The notes under the pieces: model-generated | Seen by the model: the letters and a program-made list of their open reading frames with translations, nothing else | What the model was told of the DNA's origin: nothing | Databases searched by the model: none | Shown: in pieces, positions 1-6,556 of the stretch | Position numbering within the stretch: position 1 is the stretch's first letter | How the letters are laid out: every line of letters starts with the position of its first letter | Translations under genes and position numbers: made by a program | Source: a bacterium | GTDB taxonomy: Bacteria; Electryoneota; Electryoneia; Electryoneales; Electryoneaceae | DNA: 8,160 nt | Direction: 5' to 3' | NCBI GenBank assembly: GCA_014729955.1 | Contig: WJJA01000176.1 | Span: 1-8,160, forward strand

Positions 1-231
1 CTCGCCGGGTACATGACGTCCGGGCAGCTGTTTGCACAACTCGACCGTCTTGCAGAGCGACTCCACCTCCGCCCAACAAGTCGGGCAGTTGCGAACGTGG
101 TCGATCATCTTTCGGCAGGCGGCGGTTCCCTCGGTGTGGCCGAGACGGACTTCCAGGATGTCGCAAAGATTGTCAAGCACCTTCGCGCACGGCGCCCCTT
201 CCGGGCAGGGAGTTTCTATATGTTCATGCAT
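1..231 (-). CDS. Cys-rich ZAS-type (zf-HC2) anti-sigma factor, partial (C-terminus outside window)
   Basis: This is probably the anti-sigma partner of the ECF sigma factor encoded just upstream. From an ATG at 231 the frame stays open for 77 codons to the window edge, so the C-terminus is missing. Its start overlaps the end of the sigma gene by 8 bp, which suggests translational coupling. The second half carries H45-V-R-N-C49-P-T-C52, an exact Hx3Cx2C signature of zinc anti-sigma (ZAS) proteins. Six further cysteines (9, 15, 23, 39, 60, 66) make the protein very Cys-rich. No membrane segment is visible in the part seen, so it looks like a soluble, RsrA-like regulator. ZAS proteins bind their sigma factor and some release it when zinc-ligand thiols are oxidised; redox sensing here is inferred. 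An ATG at 227 is out of frame and hits a stop within four codons, so 231 is the better start. Confidence 0.8.
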   Translation of the reverse strand, partial: MHEHIETPCPEGAPCAKVLDNLCDILEVRLGHTEGTAACRKMIDHVRNCPTCWAEVESLCKTVELCKQLPGRHVPGE

Positions 232-874
232 GGGAGCCGTCCTCCATGAAATCCGCCAACTCACGGCGCAGCCGTACACGTGCACGGTGCAGATCCGCTT
301 TCACCGCCGACACGGATTTTTCGACCTCTTCGGAGATTTCCGCAAGCGAAAAGCCTTCCAGATCCTTCAGTACAAATGCCGTCCGCAGGTGAGGCGGCAG
401 GTTTACGATCGCCTTTTCCATACGGTTACGCAGTTCATCGTTCAGGGTCGTTTCGAGCGGGCTGAGCGCGGGCGATTCGGCGATATGGCCGATATCGGTC
501 TGCTTCTCGTTTTCCTCGGGCTCTTCGGAGATCGGCACGAAGAACTTGCCCTTTTTGCTGCGCAACCTCATCAGTGCGATGTTGGTCGCAATACGGTGAA
601 TCCAGGTGCCGAGACGACTGTCACCGCGAAATTCACCTATCTTCTCGAACACCTTCAGGAAGGTATCCTGCAGCACGCACTCCGCTTCATGCTCGTCACC
701 GGTCAGCTTCAAACCCAGATTGTACACATTGGTCTGGTGCTCGGTGACAATCTCCGCGAGTGCTCCGCGATCGCCCTGCCGGGCGCGTTCGATCCGGTCA
801 CGCTCAAGGGCGAGACCGTCGGTGTCCAACGGTTCCGACGAGTTCTGTACGGTTGAGGGTTGAGATTTTTCCAT
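224..874 (-). CDS. ECF-subfamily RNA polymerase sigma factor (sigma-70 family, RpoE-like)
   Basis: This protein directs RNA polymerase to a stress regulon. It is 216 residues long, slightly over the usual ECF length because of a polar N-terminal stretch of about 25 residues. Region sigma-2 covers roughly residues 34-108, with the core-binding segment LQDTFLKVFEKIGEF and the -10-recognition segment GDSRLGTWIHRIATNIAL. A variable acidic linker (about 112-140) follows. Region sigma-4 spans about 145-206, with the NLPPHLRTAFVLKDLEGFS motif and the helix-turn-helix FSLAEISEEVEKSVSAVKAD. The ATG at 874 is the only in-frame ATG before the conserved core, but no clear Shine-Dalgarno precedes it, so the start is less certain than the identity. 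The 3' end overlaps the ZAS anti-sigma gene, the standard arrangement for a sigma/anti-sigma pair. The PDO gene lies 159 bp upstream. I could not identify an autoregulatory ECF promoter with confidence. Confidence 0.95.
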   Translation of the reverse strand: MEKSQPSTVQNSSEPLDTDGLALERDRIERARQGDRGALAEIVTEHQTNVYNLGLKLTGDEHEAECVLQDTFLKVFEKIGEFRGDSRLGTWIHRIATNIALMRLRSKKGKFFVPISEEPEENEKQTDIGHIAESPALSPLETTLNDELRNRMEKAIVNLPPHLRTAFVLKDLEGFSLAEISEEVEKSVSAVKADLHRARVRLRRELADFMEDGSHA

Positions 875-992
875 CTTAGAAGGTAAAAACCCAACCCCCG
901 TTCACGCCAGAGCCGACAGGTCGCCTCAACCTCGACGGGTGCAGATCTTTCCGTCCACCGTGCTTCATGTTTCAACGGGCAACCAGCCCGCC

Positions 993-1026
993 GATCCTGC
1001 CGGGATTGTTCTGCGCCGGCAGGATC
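993..1026 (-). terminator. perfect 11-bp inverted repeat downstream of the PDO gene, possible terminator or attenuator
   Basis: GATCCTGCCGG (993-1003) and its exact reverse complement CCGGCAGGATC (1016-1026) are separated by 12 nt. The hairpin begins 7 bp after the PDO stop codon when read on the minus strand. No U-rich tract follows it, so it is not a classical intrinsic terminator. It may be a 3'-end-stabilising hairpin or a partial terminator between the PDO and sigma-factor genes. A second small hairpin, CGGGC/GCCCG (977-981 and 986-990), follows it. Confidence 0.45.
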
Positions 1027-1033
1027 TCGAGCC

Positions 1034-1678
1034 CTACCCGATTTTCTGGATCTCTTCCAGGACCATGTCGACCGGGACCATGCCCTCGAGACTGTGCTCT
1101 TCATTCATCACCGTGCGAGGCACACCCTGCACCTGGTATTTCATCGACAGATGCGGGAACTCGCTCGCCTCGATCATATCGCCGCGCACCTTCTCTGATT
1201 CGAACGCCATCTGGTGGGCCAGCTTGACCATGTTCGGGCAGTACGGGCAGGTCGGGGTCACAAAGACCTGGAAGTGAACATCCTGCTGAAGTTTCGCCAG
1301 AACCTCTTTCGCCTCTTCGGACAGGCCGGAATCGCCGGCGGACAGCATCAGGATATCTTCCAGAACCGTCACGAATTCATACCCTGACGGGATGCCGTAG
1401 AACCGGATACCATAGTCCTTTTCGCTCTCATCCAGCATCACAAGTGCCGGAATCTTGTCGATGTTGTATTTCTTCACCTCTTCTTCGTCGTTCGCGAAGT
1501 TGAAGACTTCCAGGTCGATCTTGTCCGTAAGATCGGCCACTTCCTGCAGCAATTCGCCGGTTTCACGGCAGAACTGGCACTCAAATTCCTGCGTGAAATA
1601 GACAAACTTGACTTTCCCGGTCATACCTTCCAGTCTCTCTTTCACCGCTTCTTTATCGCTGTCGCGAAGCAAACCCAT
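1034..1678 (-). CDS. pdo: protein disulfide oxidoreductase (PDO), two thioredoxin/glutaredoxin-like domains
   Basis: This cytoplasmic thiol-disulfide oxidoreductase of 214 residues is made of two thioredoxin folds in tandem. The N-terminal unit (about 1-110) has the redox motif C34-Q-F-C37 and a cis-proline at I76-P77. The C-terminal unit (about 120-214) has C144-P-Y-C147 and a cis-proline at V186-P187. Spacing and motifs closely match archaeal PDO (CQYC/CPYC in Pyrococcus, from memory), and the length fits the family. PDOs shuttle electrons to or from protein disulfides, often with a thioredoxin reductase. I chose the ATG at 1678 because GGAG (1689-1686) sits 7 nt before it and homology begins there. 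An in-frame ATG at 1861 would add 61 residues with no recognisable domain. The gene reads towards the sigma/anti-sigma pair, which suggests a shared redox-stress role. Its upstream region abuts a MITE-like repeat. Confidence 0.88.
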   Translation of the reverse strand: MGLLRDSDKEAVKERLEGMTGKVKFVYFTQEFECQFCRETGELLQEVADLTDKIDLEVFNFANDEEEVKKYNIDKIPALVMLDESEKDYGIRFYGIPSGYEFVTVLEDILMLSAGDSGLSEEAKEVLAKLQQDVHFQVFVTPTCPYCPNMVKLAHQMAFESEKVRGDMIEASEFPHLSMKYQVQGVPRTVMNEEHSLEGMVPVDMVLEEIQKIG

Positions 1679-1680
1679 CT

Positions 1681-1689
1681 CTCTTCTCC
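1681..1689 (-). promoter_or_regulatory. Shine-Dalgarno for the PDO gene
   Basis: Read on the minus strand the site is GGAGAAGAG, with GGAG 7 nt from the ATG at 1678. It decides between this start and the upstream in-frame ATG at 1861. Confidence 0.65.
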
Positions 1690-1875
1690 AGTCGTATCGT
1701 TTGGTTTCCCGATCCATCAGGTCGGATGCGGGGAATTCATCGTTTCCTTCCCATAGGATGCGCTGATTTGGGAAAGGGTGCAAATGGCTGAATACAAAAC
1801 GTCTCGAAAAGGAGACGGACCCGGATGGGACATCAGGATCGGGTTTGCTGGAGAGTGGCATGTAACTGAGGCTAG

Positions 1876-2107
1876 CCCGAATATTTCATGATTGGCGAGA
1901 AGACACTTTTCTAAAAACTATATTAACAATAAGTTACTCTCACTCTATGCAGATTTTCTCTGAACAGCCGAACTCATCTATATATTCCCCCTTCGGACGG
2001 TCTCAACTGCGTCATCTGCTTTGTTCCGAAGGATTCGCGGTATGGCAATACAGCTTCATCCTTCGCGCCTGCTACCTGTCGCAGTTTGAACTCGTGAAAC
2101 ATTCGGG
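1876..2107 (+). mobile_element. MITE-like non-coding element, copy 1
   Basis: This 232-bp element ends in 16-bp terminal inverted repeats: CCCGAATATTTCATGA at 1876-1891 and TCGTGAAACATTCGGG at 2092-2107 (14 of 16 paired). A related copy lies in reverse orientation at 7843-8086. The two share the ends, a 27-nt AT-rich block (1907-1933 here, 25 of 27 identical) and a near-identical 3' portion from 2004 to the end. Flanking tetranucleotides are CTAG (1872-1875) and CTGG (2108-2111), a possible decayed 4-bp target duplication. The 3' half contains nested inverted repeats: AACTGCG/CGCAGTT (2005-2011 and 2080-2086), and inside them CGAAGGAT/ATCCTTCG (2027-2034 and 2058-2065). It has no credible coding frame and no transposase, so it would need one supplied in trans. 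It lies about 200 bp upstream of the PDO start, with its AT-rich end facing that gene. Confidence 0.8.
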
Positions 2108-2109
2108 CT

Positions 2110-2412
2110 GGTCATTTGCCCCCTACCCCCCTTAGGGGGTACCCCCAGGCAACTGCTCTCAGAACCGCCGAGCGTCTGGCGGCGAAGACTCTTGAACCTC
2201 CATCCGACAAGTCTTTAATGACTTACAAGCTTTCAACAGGGATGTACAGGAATGAACCCGTCTGTCGTCGCGTACAGCAGAAGCGCATGCACCTGCTCGA
2301 AGAGATCTTCCTTTTCCGGTCTCGGCTGTATCAAATTACAATTGATTGACATTGCCTGTGTCAATGATCCTCAGGTTCAATGGTGTGCAAGTATCGTACA
2401 GGGAATCGGACA
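2110..2412. other. intergenic stretch without a recognised gene
   Basis: Next to the MITE-like copy sits a C/G-run palindrome, TACCCCC/GGGGGTA (2124-2130 and 2135-2141), with a 4-nt loop. A 77-codon plus-strand frame begins at 2116, runs through this palindrome and shows no recognisable motif, so it is not called. From about 2330 the DNA becomes AT-richer and may hold the promoter of the gene at 2413. I see nothing else in it. Confidence 0.5.
2345..2365 (+). promoter_or_regulatory. 7-bp inverted repeat upstream of the 2413 gene, possible operator
   Basis: ATTGACA (2345-2351) and TGTCAAT (2359-2365) form a perfect inverted repeat with a 7-nt spacer, 47 bp before the start codon. The left arm contains TTGACA, a perfect sigma-70 -35 hexamer, but no acceptable -10 sits at the proper spacing. 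It could be a regulator binding site or chance. Confidence 0.25.
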
Positions 2413-2718
2413 ATGGAACTGACGATTGGTTGGCATGACTTCAACGGCCCTGTCCCGTACCATAAGATTCCGCAGAAGCCGGGGCTGGCTGCCGTTATTT
2501 GCAGGGTTGAAGTCGGCAAACTGGAATTGCTGGACATTTTTGAGGGAGAAAACCTTCGGGACACGGTTCACCATCATCCGCGGCAGGAATGCCACAAATC
2601 AAACTGCGACAATGATCCGGAGTACTTTCTCTACCTGACGGATCAATCCTCGGACATTCGGCGGGGCATCGGAAGAGATATTCGCCAACAGTACGAAGAC
2701 ATACCCTGCGGTGAATGA
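2413..2718 (+). CDS. small protein with degenerate GIY-YIG-like pattern, function unknown
   Basis: This 101-residue protein is the only plus-strand gene in the window. The ATG at 2413 is preceded by AGGGA (2400-2404) 8 nt away; an upstream in-frame start at 2380 is less likely. The order of motifs recalls GIY-YIG nucleases: a beta strand with P23-G-L-A-A-V-I29 where GIY is expected, then LLDIFEGENLRDTVHHHP (39-56) where YIG-x-S-x-(D/N)L-x-x-R-x-x-x-H is expected, and a basic C-terminal helix ending IPCGE. The GIY tyrosine is absent, and the usual catalytic arginine position appears to be T51, so nuclease activity is doubtful. C60, C65 and H53-H55 form a Cys/His cluster that could bind metal. 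The gene stands alone and converges on the tRNA pair. I believe it is real because of its Shine-Dalgarno and protein-like composition. Its assignment to the GIY-YIG superfamily is tentative. Confidence 0.65.
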   Translation: MELTIGWHDFNGPVPYHKIPQKPGLAAVICRVEVGKLELLDIFEGENLRDTVHHHPRQECHKSNCDNDPEYFLYLTDQSSDIRRGIGRDIRQQYEDIPCGE

Positions 2719-2792
2719 TATCCGTCCTGGGCTGACAGCTGGACCAAACTGCATCCATCAACCCGCTTGACACCTCTTCACCGAAGCGCTTG

Positions 2793-2866
2793 TACGCCGG
2801 CAGGGACTCGAACCCTGAACCTGCGGCTTAGAAGGCCGCTGCTCTATCCGGTTGAGCTACCGGCGC
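2793..2866 (-). tRNA. tRNA-Arg (anticodon TCT)
   Basis: The 74-nt sequence folds as a standard cloverleaf: 7-bp acceptor stem (GCGCCGG with CCGGCGT), D-stem GCTC/GAGC, anticodon stem GCGGC/GCCGC, loop CTTCTAA with anticodon TCT (reads AGA), and T-arm CAGGG-TTCGAGT-CCCTG. The discriminator base is A. CCA is not encoded, since CAA follows. The first acceptor pair is G1-U72, a wobble. It lies 57 bp downstream of tRNA-Pro and is probably on the same transcript. Confidence 0.96.
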
Positions 2867-2923
2867 AGCTATTCGCGAGCGAGGTGCGTGACATTCGTGG
2901 TGTCTATCCCCCGCCGGAAAGGG

Positions 2924-2997
2924 TCGGGGCGGCCGGATTCGAACCGGCGACCCTCGGCTCCCAAAGCCGATGCGCTACCGGACTGCGCTACGCCCCG
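2924..2997 (-). tRNA. tRNA-Pro (anticodon TGG)
   Basis: The 74-nt sequence forms a perfect cloverleaf: acceptor CGGGGCG/CGCCCCG, D-stem GCGC/GCGC, anticodon stem TCGGC/GCCGA with loop TTTGGGA (anticodon TGG), and T-arm GCCGG-TTCGAAT-CCGGC. The discriminator base is A. C1-G72 is the usual start of bacterial tRNA-Pro. CCA is not encoded, since CCC follows. It is the promoter-proximal member of a two-tRNA unit. Confidence 0.97.
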
Positions 2998-3016
2998 TTT
3001 ATGCTGCAAGATTGTT

Positions 3017-3046
3017 AAGGTAGATGCCTTCCCGGAAAGCAGTCAA
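3017..3046 (-). promoter_or_regulatory. putative sigma-70 promoter of the tRNA-Pro/tRNA-Arg unit
   Basis: Read on the minus strand, TTGACT (3046-3041) and TACCTT (3022-3017) are separated by 18 nt. Transcription would begin about 10-15 nt before the 5' end of tRNA-Pro (2997), a usual leader length for tRNA operons. The -35 matches 5 of 6 consensus bases; the -10 is weaker. Confidence 0.4.
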
Positions 3047-3086
3047 GGTCTGCAGGGGGCGGCAGAGGCAAAACTCCCACCCGCCT

Positions 3087-3890
3087 TTATTGTTTCGCAC
3101 CGCCCCTTCCGGTCTTCAATTCTTCCAGCAGGTTTACCGCGCGTGGATCTTCTGCCTTTCGCATGGTCCGAAGCCCGTGCCGGAAAATCCACTGCCGTGC
3201 CGGCGTTATGCCGTCCATCCGTTCTCCGATCCAGGCGAGTGTCCAGGCGGGGTGATCCTTGCTGTGATCGTTCAGATTGTTCCCGACGGAGGTCTGCACA
3301 AACCGGGAGGGATCGTCCTTGAGCATATCCAGGATATCGAAGACGGATGCGGGGTTTCGTTCGAATGCTCGCAGTCGTTTCGCCCACGGCAGACGCGGCC
3401 GGAGGCCCTCCGACGCCAGACGACGCACATGAACGCTTTCGTGACGTGTCCATCGTTCGAACCATTCCAGTGCGTGTTCCGGCGAGGTTTCGATGAACGG
3501 TCGAACGGCAAACTCACCGGTGAACCGCTGTGTCAACTCTGCGATCAGCGTCATGGAGAGCTCGAAGTGCCCCAACCCGTACCGTTCGATGAAACGTCCG
3601 ATGGGGTACAACCAGTACCCCGTATCGAACATCCCTTTCTCACCTTCAAGCTTTGGGCCGAGGGTGCGGTGCAGAATCGCGGAAGCTTCCACATAGTCAC
3701 CCGGCAAAATCTCGGCGAGCGTTTCCGCGATCAGATCCACACGCGCTTTCAGCTCCAACGGTTCAACTCCACGGTCAATCGAAACGATGAACCGTTCACG
3801 GTCGAACGATTGATAGCCGGCAGTCGTCAGTTTATCGGCCAGCAGTTCCGCCAGGCGGCGGTCGTAGTAGAGCTTGAAGGGAGTTCCCAC
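3087..3890 (-). CDS. alkC: AlkC-like DNA alkylation repair protein (HEAT-like helical repeats)
   Basis: This is probably a DNA glycosylase or lesion-binding protein that removes alkylated purines such as 3-methyladenine. It is 267 residues and predicted almost entirely helical, consistent with the HEAT-like repeat fold of the AlkC/AlkD superfamily. The arrangement best fits the AlkC branch (COG4335). An N-terminal PFKLYYDRRLAELLA segment is followed by GYWLYPIGRFIERYGLGHFE (91-110), LTQRFTGEFAVRPFI (119-133), HVRRLASEGLRPRLPW (154-169) and the very characteristic NNLNDHSKDHP (204-214). The GTG at 3890 is chosen because GGAG (3901-3898) lies 7 nt upstream and homology starts at once. The longer in-frame extension to 4073 runs into the permease gene in another frame and is Gly-rich nonsense. 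The permease stop lies 62 bp upstream without an obvious terminator, so co-transcription is likely. Functional linkage to the transporter is unclear. Confidence 0.87.
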   Translation of the reverse strand: MGTPFKLYYDRRLAELLADKLTTAGYQSFDRERFIVSIDRGVEPLELKARVDLIAETLAEILPGDYVEASAILHRTLGPKLEGEKGMFDTGYWLYPIGRFIERYGLGHFELSMTLIAELTQRFTGEFAVRPFIETSPEHALEWFERWTRHESVHVRRLASEGLRPRLPWAKRLRAFERNPASVFDILDMLKDDPSRFVQTSVGNNLNDHSKDHPAWTLAWIGERMDGITPARQWIFRHGLRTMRKAEDPRAVNLLEELKTGRGGAKQ

Positions 3891-3895
3891 ACCCG

Positions 3896-3901
3896 TTCTC
3901 C
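3896..3901 (-). promoter_or_regulatory. Shine-Dalgarno deciding a GTG start for the alkC-like gene
   Basis: GGAGAA on the minus strand lies 5 nt before GTG 3890-3888. The nearest ATG (3903-3901) is out of frame, so the GTG is preferred. Confidence 0.55.
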
Positions 3902-3952
3902 ATGGTTGATACCGGCGTAGACCAGGTTCGCGCCGTTGCGACAATGCCGCAA

Positions 3953-6556
3953 CTATTCCATTCGCACCCCCCGCGCGATCGGTACCTTTGCCGCCCGTGC
4001 CGCCGGCACCCAGCCGGCCACCAGCGCCGCCGGAACGATCAACAGCAGCGAGGTCAGGTACGGTCCCTCCCATGGGCGAAACATCAGCGACCAGCCGAAG
4101 GAGTACTTGTTCACCACGAAGGTGAGAATCATGCTCAGCACGATGCCGAGCACGGTCCCGACCGCCCAGCCTGCACCGCCCAACAGGCCGGCTTCGTAGA
4201 GGACACGAGTCCGCTGTTGCCGTGTCGAAGCGCCCACCGCACGCAAAATCGCCAACTCGCGGGTGCGTTCTGCCACCAGCGACGCCATTCCGCCGCCGAC
4301 CGCCAGCAGGGCGACGATAATCGCCACCGCCTCCAGCGCGTAAGTAATCGCGAACGTGTGATCGAACACCACCAGCACCTGGTCACGCAGCTGCCGGTTG
4401 GAAAAGACCTCCGTGGTTACCCCTTCCGGCAGGGCTGCACGGATTTTCTCACGCCCCTCCTCCAGGCTCATCCCCTCCGGAAGGTAGATCGCCACCGACT
4501 CGGGACGGCCGTCGTTCCAGTGTCGTTTGAACCAGGTACGATCCACCAGGACCATGCCGGCGTCGGAACTGTAATCATAGAAGATCGCATTGACCGGGAT
4601 GGTCTGCGGACCGCTTGGGGTCGGGATGGTGAGCGAATCACCCGCCTCAAGACCCTCCCGAAACGCCATCGGTTCGCTCACGATCGCGCCCGGCTCTCCC
4701 CGCGCGAGCGGTTCCATCGGGTCGGCCGGCTGCCCCGGCAGGAGCTGGATGCGCTCCTGGTGCCGTACGGACGGCATATGCACCGCTGAAACCAGCACGG
4801 GATGCCCCATGACATTCACCTGCACGTGGCGAAATGCGTCCACATCCTCGAACGCTTCCGCCTGCTGCAGCGCCTCAAACACACCTTCCGGCAGCAGCTC
4901 GGCTTCACCCAGTTGGAAGGACCCGGATCCGGTGACGATCAGGTCGGCGGTAACGGTGCTGGTGACCCAGCTGTCCACGGTCGTGCGGAACGATTTAATC
5001 ATCATATCGACGGATACCCACATCGCGACAGCGGTGGCGAGGGCGGCGACCGCCGGGGTCGTGCGTCGGCGGGACCGTACCAGCACATCCAGCGCCAACC
5101 GCAGCGGTGCGCTGATCGCACGAACGGGCAGATGCTCCAGCCCGCTGTGAAACAGACCCAACAGCCACGGTGTCGCCAGAGCCGCGCCGAACACCCACAT
5201 CGCCGCCGAGAAGTACCCTGCCTGCACCGGCAACCCCTCCGGGGGAAACAGGCTCGGCAGACTTCCGAGGGCTATCACAATCAGCCCGATCAATGCCGTG
5301 CGCCCCGGCCTCATCCGGTCTTCCAGCACCTGTTGCGAGAGGCTTTCACGCGGGGGCACACGCGCCGCTTCCAATGCCACCGGCAGCACGCTGAGAAACG
5401 CTGTCACCAGCCCCAAGAGAGCCGCGGTAACAATCGCTTCAGGTGGTATGAACATCTCCTCGGTACCATGCACGAGGTAGAGCGTGGAGACCGTGCGCCG
5501 TACCGCAGTCGTCGTTACGCCCGCCAAAGCAATTCCCAGCGGCACCCCCGCAACCGCGCCCAACACCCCGAGCGACACCCCCTCCACCATGAACAGGCGC
5601 AGAACAAACGCTTTGGACGCGCCGACCCCGCGCAGCACGCCCGCCAGCTGCCGTCTTTGCAGCGCGCCGGTAGTCACCGTCTGGTACACAAGAAATCCCG
5701 ACACGAGCAGCGCGACGAACGACAATGCCGTCAAGTTCAGATGAAACGCTTTCATCAGGCGTTGCGACTGGGGACGTTTCCAGCCGGCACGGTCAGCGGC
5801 AATGCCCGGGGGCAGCATGGCGCGCACCGCTTCGGTCGCCGCCTCCAGGTCTGTCCTCTCCTCGAACATCAGGTCGATGCGGTGCAGTCCCTTCGGACCG
5901 CCCGCCAGCTGCCAGGCGCGCGGCAGGTCCATTACGATCAGGTCCGCTGATTTCGCCTTGCTGATCTCCTCGCCCTGCAGCAGCCCGATCAGCTTGAGCG
6001 TGTCGGTGCGTCCCCCGAAATGCAACGGGAAAGCATCGTCCGGTTCGATCCCCAGCTCAGCGGCCAGGTCCGGGATCATGAGCACGCCGTTGGGAGTCAC
6101 GAACAGCTCGAGCGGATTGTCGTCTTCACCCAATTCCGCTTCGTACCACGGCCGCATTTCGGAGTCGATCGCCAGGTCCACGCCCATCACACGGACACTG
6201 CGTTCCTCTTCGCCGGCACGTGCACGGATCGAAAAGGTCGGCGCGACGTGCTCGATGCCCTCCATCAGGGTAAACCGGTGATACAGGTCGGGCGGGATCA
6301 TGCCGCTACCTTCGGCGTACACCTCGACATCGGCTCGTCCGTTCACGATTTCCAGCGCACGGCTGAACGCTTCGACCGCGGTGTAATTTGCGACACGCAC
6401 CGCCAGCAGCACCGCCACCCCCAGCGCAATGCCGCCGATCGCCAGTAACGTGCGCCCGGGACGATCCAGCCGGCTGCGTACGATCAAGCGCAACAACGGC
6501 CCGTAATGCAGCCTGCCGTTCACCTGGAAGTAGGCAGGTATGCCCTGACGGTTCAT
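3953..6556 (-). CDS. FtsX-type ABC transporter permease, duplicated, ten predicted TM helices (YbbP-like)
   Basis: This is the inner-membrane subunit of a MacB/LolCDE/YbbAP-superfamily ABC system; it works with the ATPase encoded directly upstream. The 867 residues form two half-repeats. Predicted helices lie near 36-55, 276-296, 323-349, 374-396, 420-436, 447-468, 500-520, 735-760, 788-815 and 832-850. Large extracytoplasmic (MacB_PCD-like) domains fill about 56-275 and 521-734. FtsX signatures occur twice: RRQLAGVLRGVGASKAFVLR (301-320) and RELAILRAVGASTRQQRTRV (766-785). The second is closer to the family consensus, where this cytoplasmic stretch couples to the ATPase. Length and topology match E. 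coli YbbP (about 800 residues, ten helices) better than single-unit MacB or LolC. The ATG at 6556 overlaps the ATPase stop as ATGA, which indicates translational coupling. The substrate cannot be read from sequence; such systems use mechanotransmission to release lipids, lipoproteins or peptides from the membrane. Confidence 0.93.
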   Translation of the reverse strand: MNRQGIPAYFQVNGRLHYGPLLRLIVRSRLDRPGRTLLAIGGIALGVAVLLAVRVANYTAVEAFSRALEIVNGRADVEVYAEGSGMIPPDLYHRFTLMEGIEHVAPTFSIRARAGEEERSVRVMGVDLAIDSEMRPWYEAELGEDDNPLELFVTPNGVLMIPDLAAELGIEPDDAFPLHFGGRTDTLKLIGLLQGEEISKAKSADLIVMDLPRAWQLAGGPKGLHRIDLMFEERTDLEAATEAVRAMLPPGIAADRAGWKRPQSQRLMKAFHLNLTALSFVALLVSGFLVYQTVTTGALQRRQLAGVLRGVGASKAFVLRLFMVEGVSLGVLGAVAGVPLGIALAGVTTTAVRRTVSTLYLVHGTEEMFIPPEAIVTAALLGLVTAFLSVLPVALEAARVPPRESLSQQVLEDRMRPGRTALIGLIVIALGSLPSLFPPEGLPVQAGYFSAAMWVFGAALATPWLLGLFHSGLEHLPVRAISAPLRLALDVLVRSRRRTTPAVAALATAVAMWVSVDMMIKSFRTTVDSWVTSTVTADLIVTGSGSFQLGEAELLPEGVFEALQQAEAFEDVDAFRHVQVNVMGHPVLVSAVHMPSVRHQERIQLLPGQPADPMEPLARGEPGAIVSEPMAFREGLEAGDSLTIPTPSGPQTIPVNAIFYDYSSDAGMVLVDRTWFKRHWNDGRPESVAIYLPEGMSLEEGREKIRAALPEGVTTEVFSNRQLRDQVLVVFDHTFAITYALEAVAIIVALLAVGGGMASLVAERTRELAILRAVGASTRQQRTRVLYEAGLLGGAGWAVGTVLGIVLSMILTFVVNKYSFGWSLMFRPWEGPYLTSLLLIVPAALVAGWVPAARAAKVPIARGVRME

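Noticed and set aside
32..856. 274-codon plus-strand open frame over the sigma factor
   Set aside because: It is antisense to a canonical ECF sigma factor and has no recognised domain.
1679..1861. N-terminal extension of PDO from ATG 1861
   Set aside because: The extra 61 residues have no signal peptide or domain, and a good Shine-Dalgarno marks the ATG at 1678.
2004..2107. CRISPR or tandem-repeat array
   Set aside because: The repeats are inverted and nested, not regularly spaced direct repeats. I found no CRISPR-like array anywhere in the window.
2116..2349. 77-codon plus-strand open frame
   Set aside because: It begins inside a C/G-run palindrome beside the repeat element, with no Shine-Dalgarno and no motif.
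2767..3322. Plus-strand open frames across the tRNA genes
   Set aside because: They run through both tRNA cloverleafs and have no ribosome binding site; translation of antisense tRNA DNA is a common artefact.
3024..3920. 298-codon plus-strand open frame over the AlkC-like gene
   Set aside because: The minus-strand frame has family motifs (RPRLPW, NNLND-KDHP) and a Shine-Dalgarno; this one has neither.
3902..4789. 295-codon plus-strand open frame
   Set aside because: It is antisense to the permease C-terminus, of low-complexity Arg/His/Gln composition and without a recognisable domain.
4802..5950. 382-codon plus-strand open frame antisense to the permease
   Set aside because: It is a shadow frame in GC-rich DNA. 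Its translation is rich in His, Gln and Arg with no hydrophobic core or motif, while the opposite strand encodes a clear FtsX permease.
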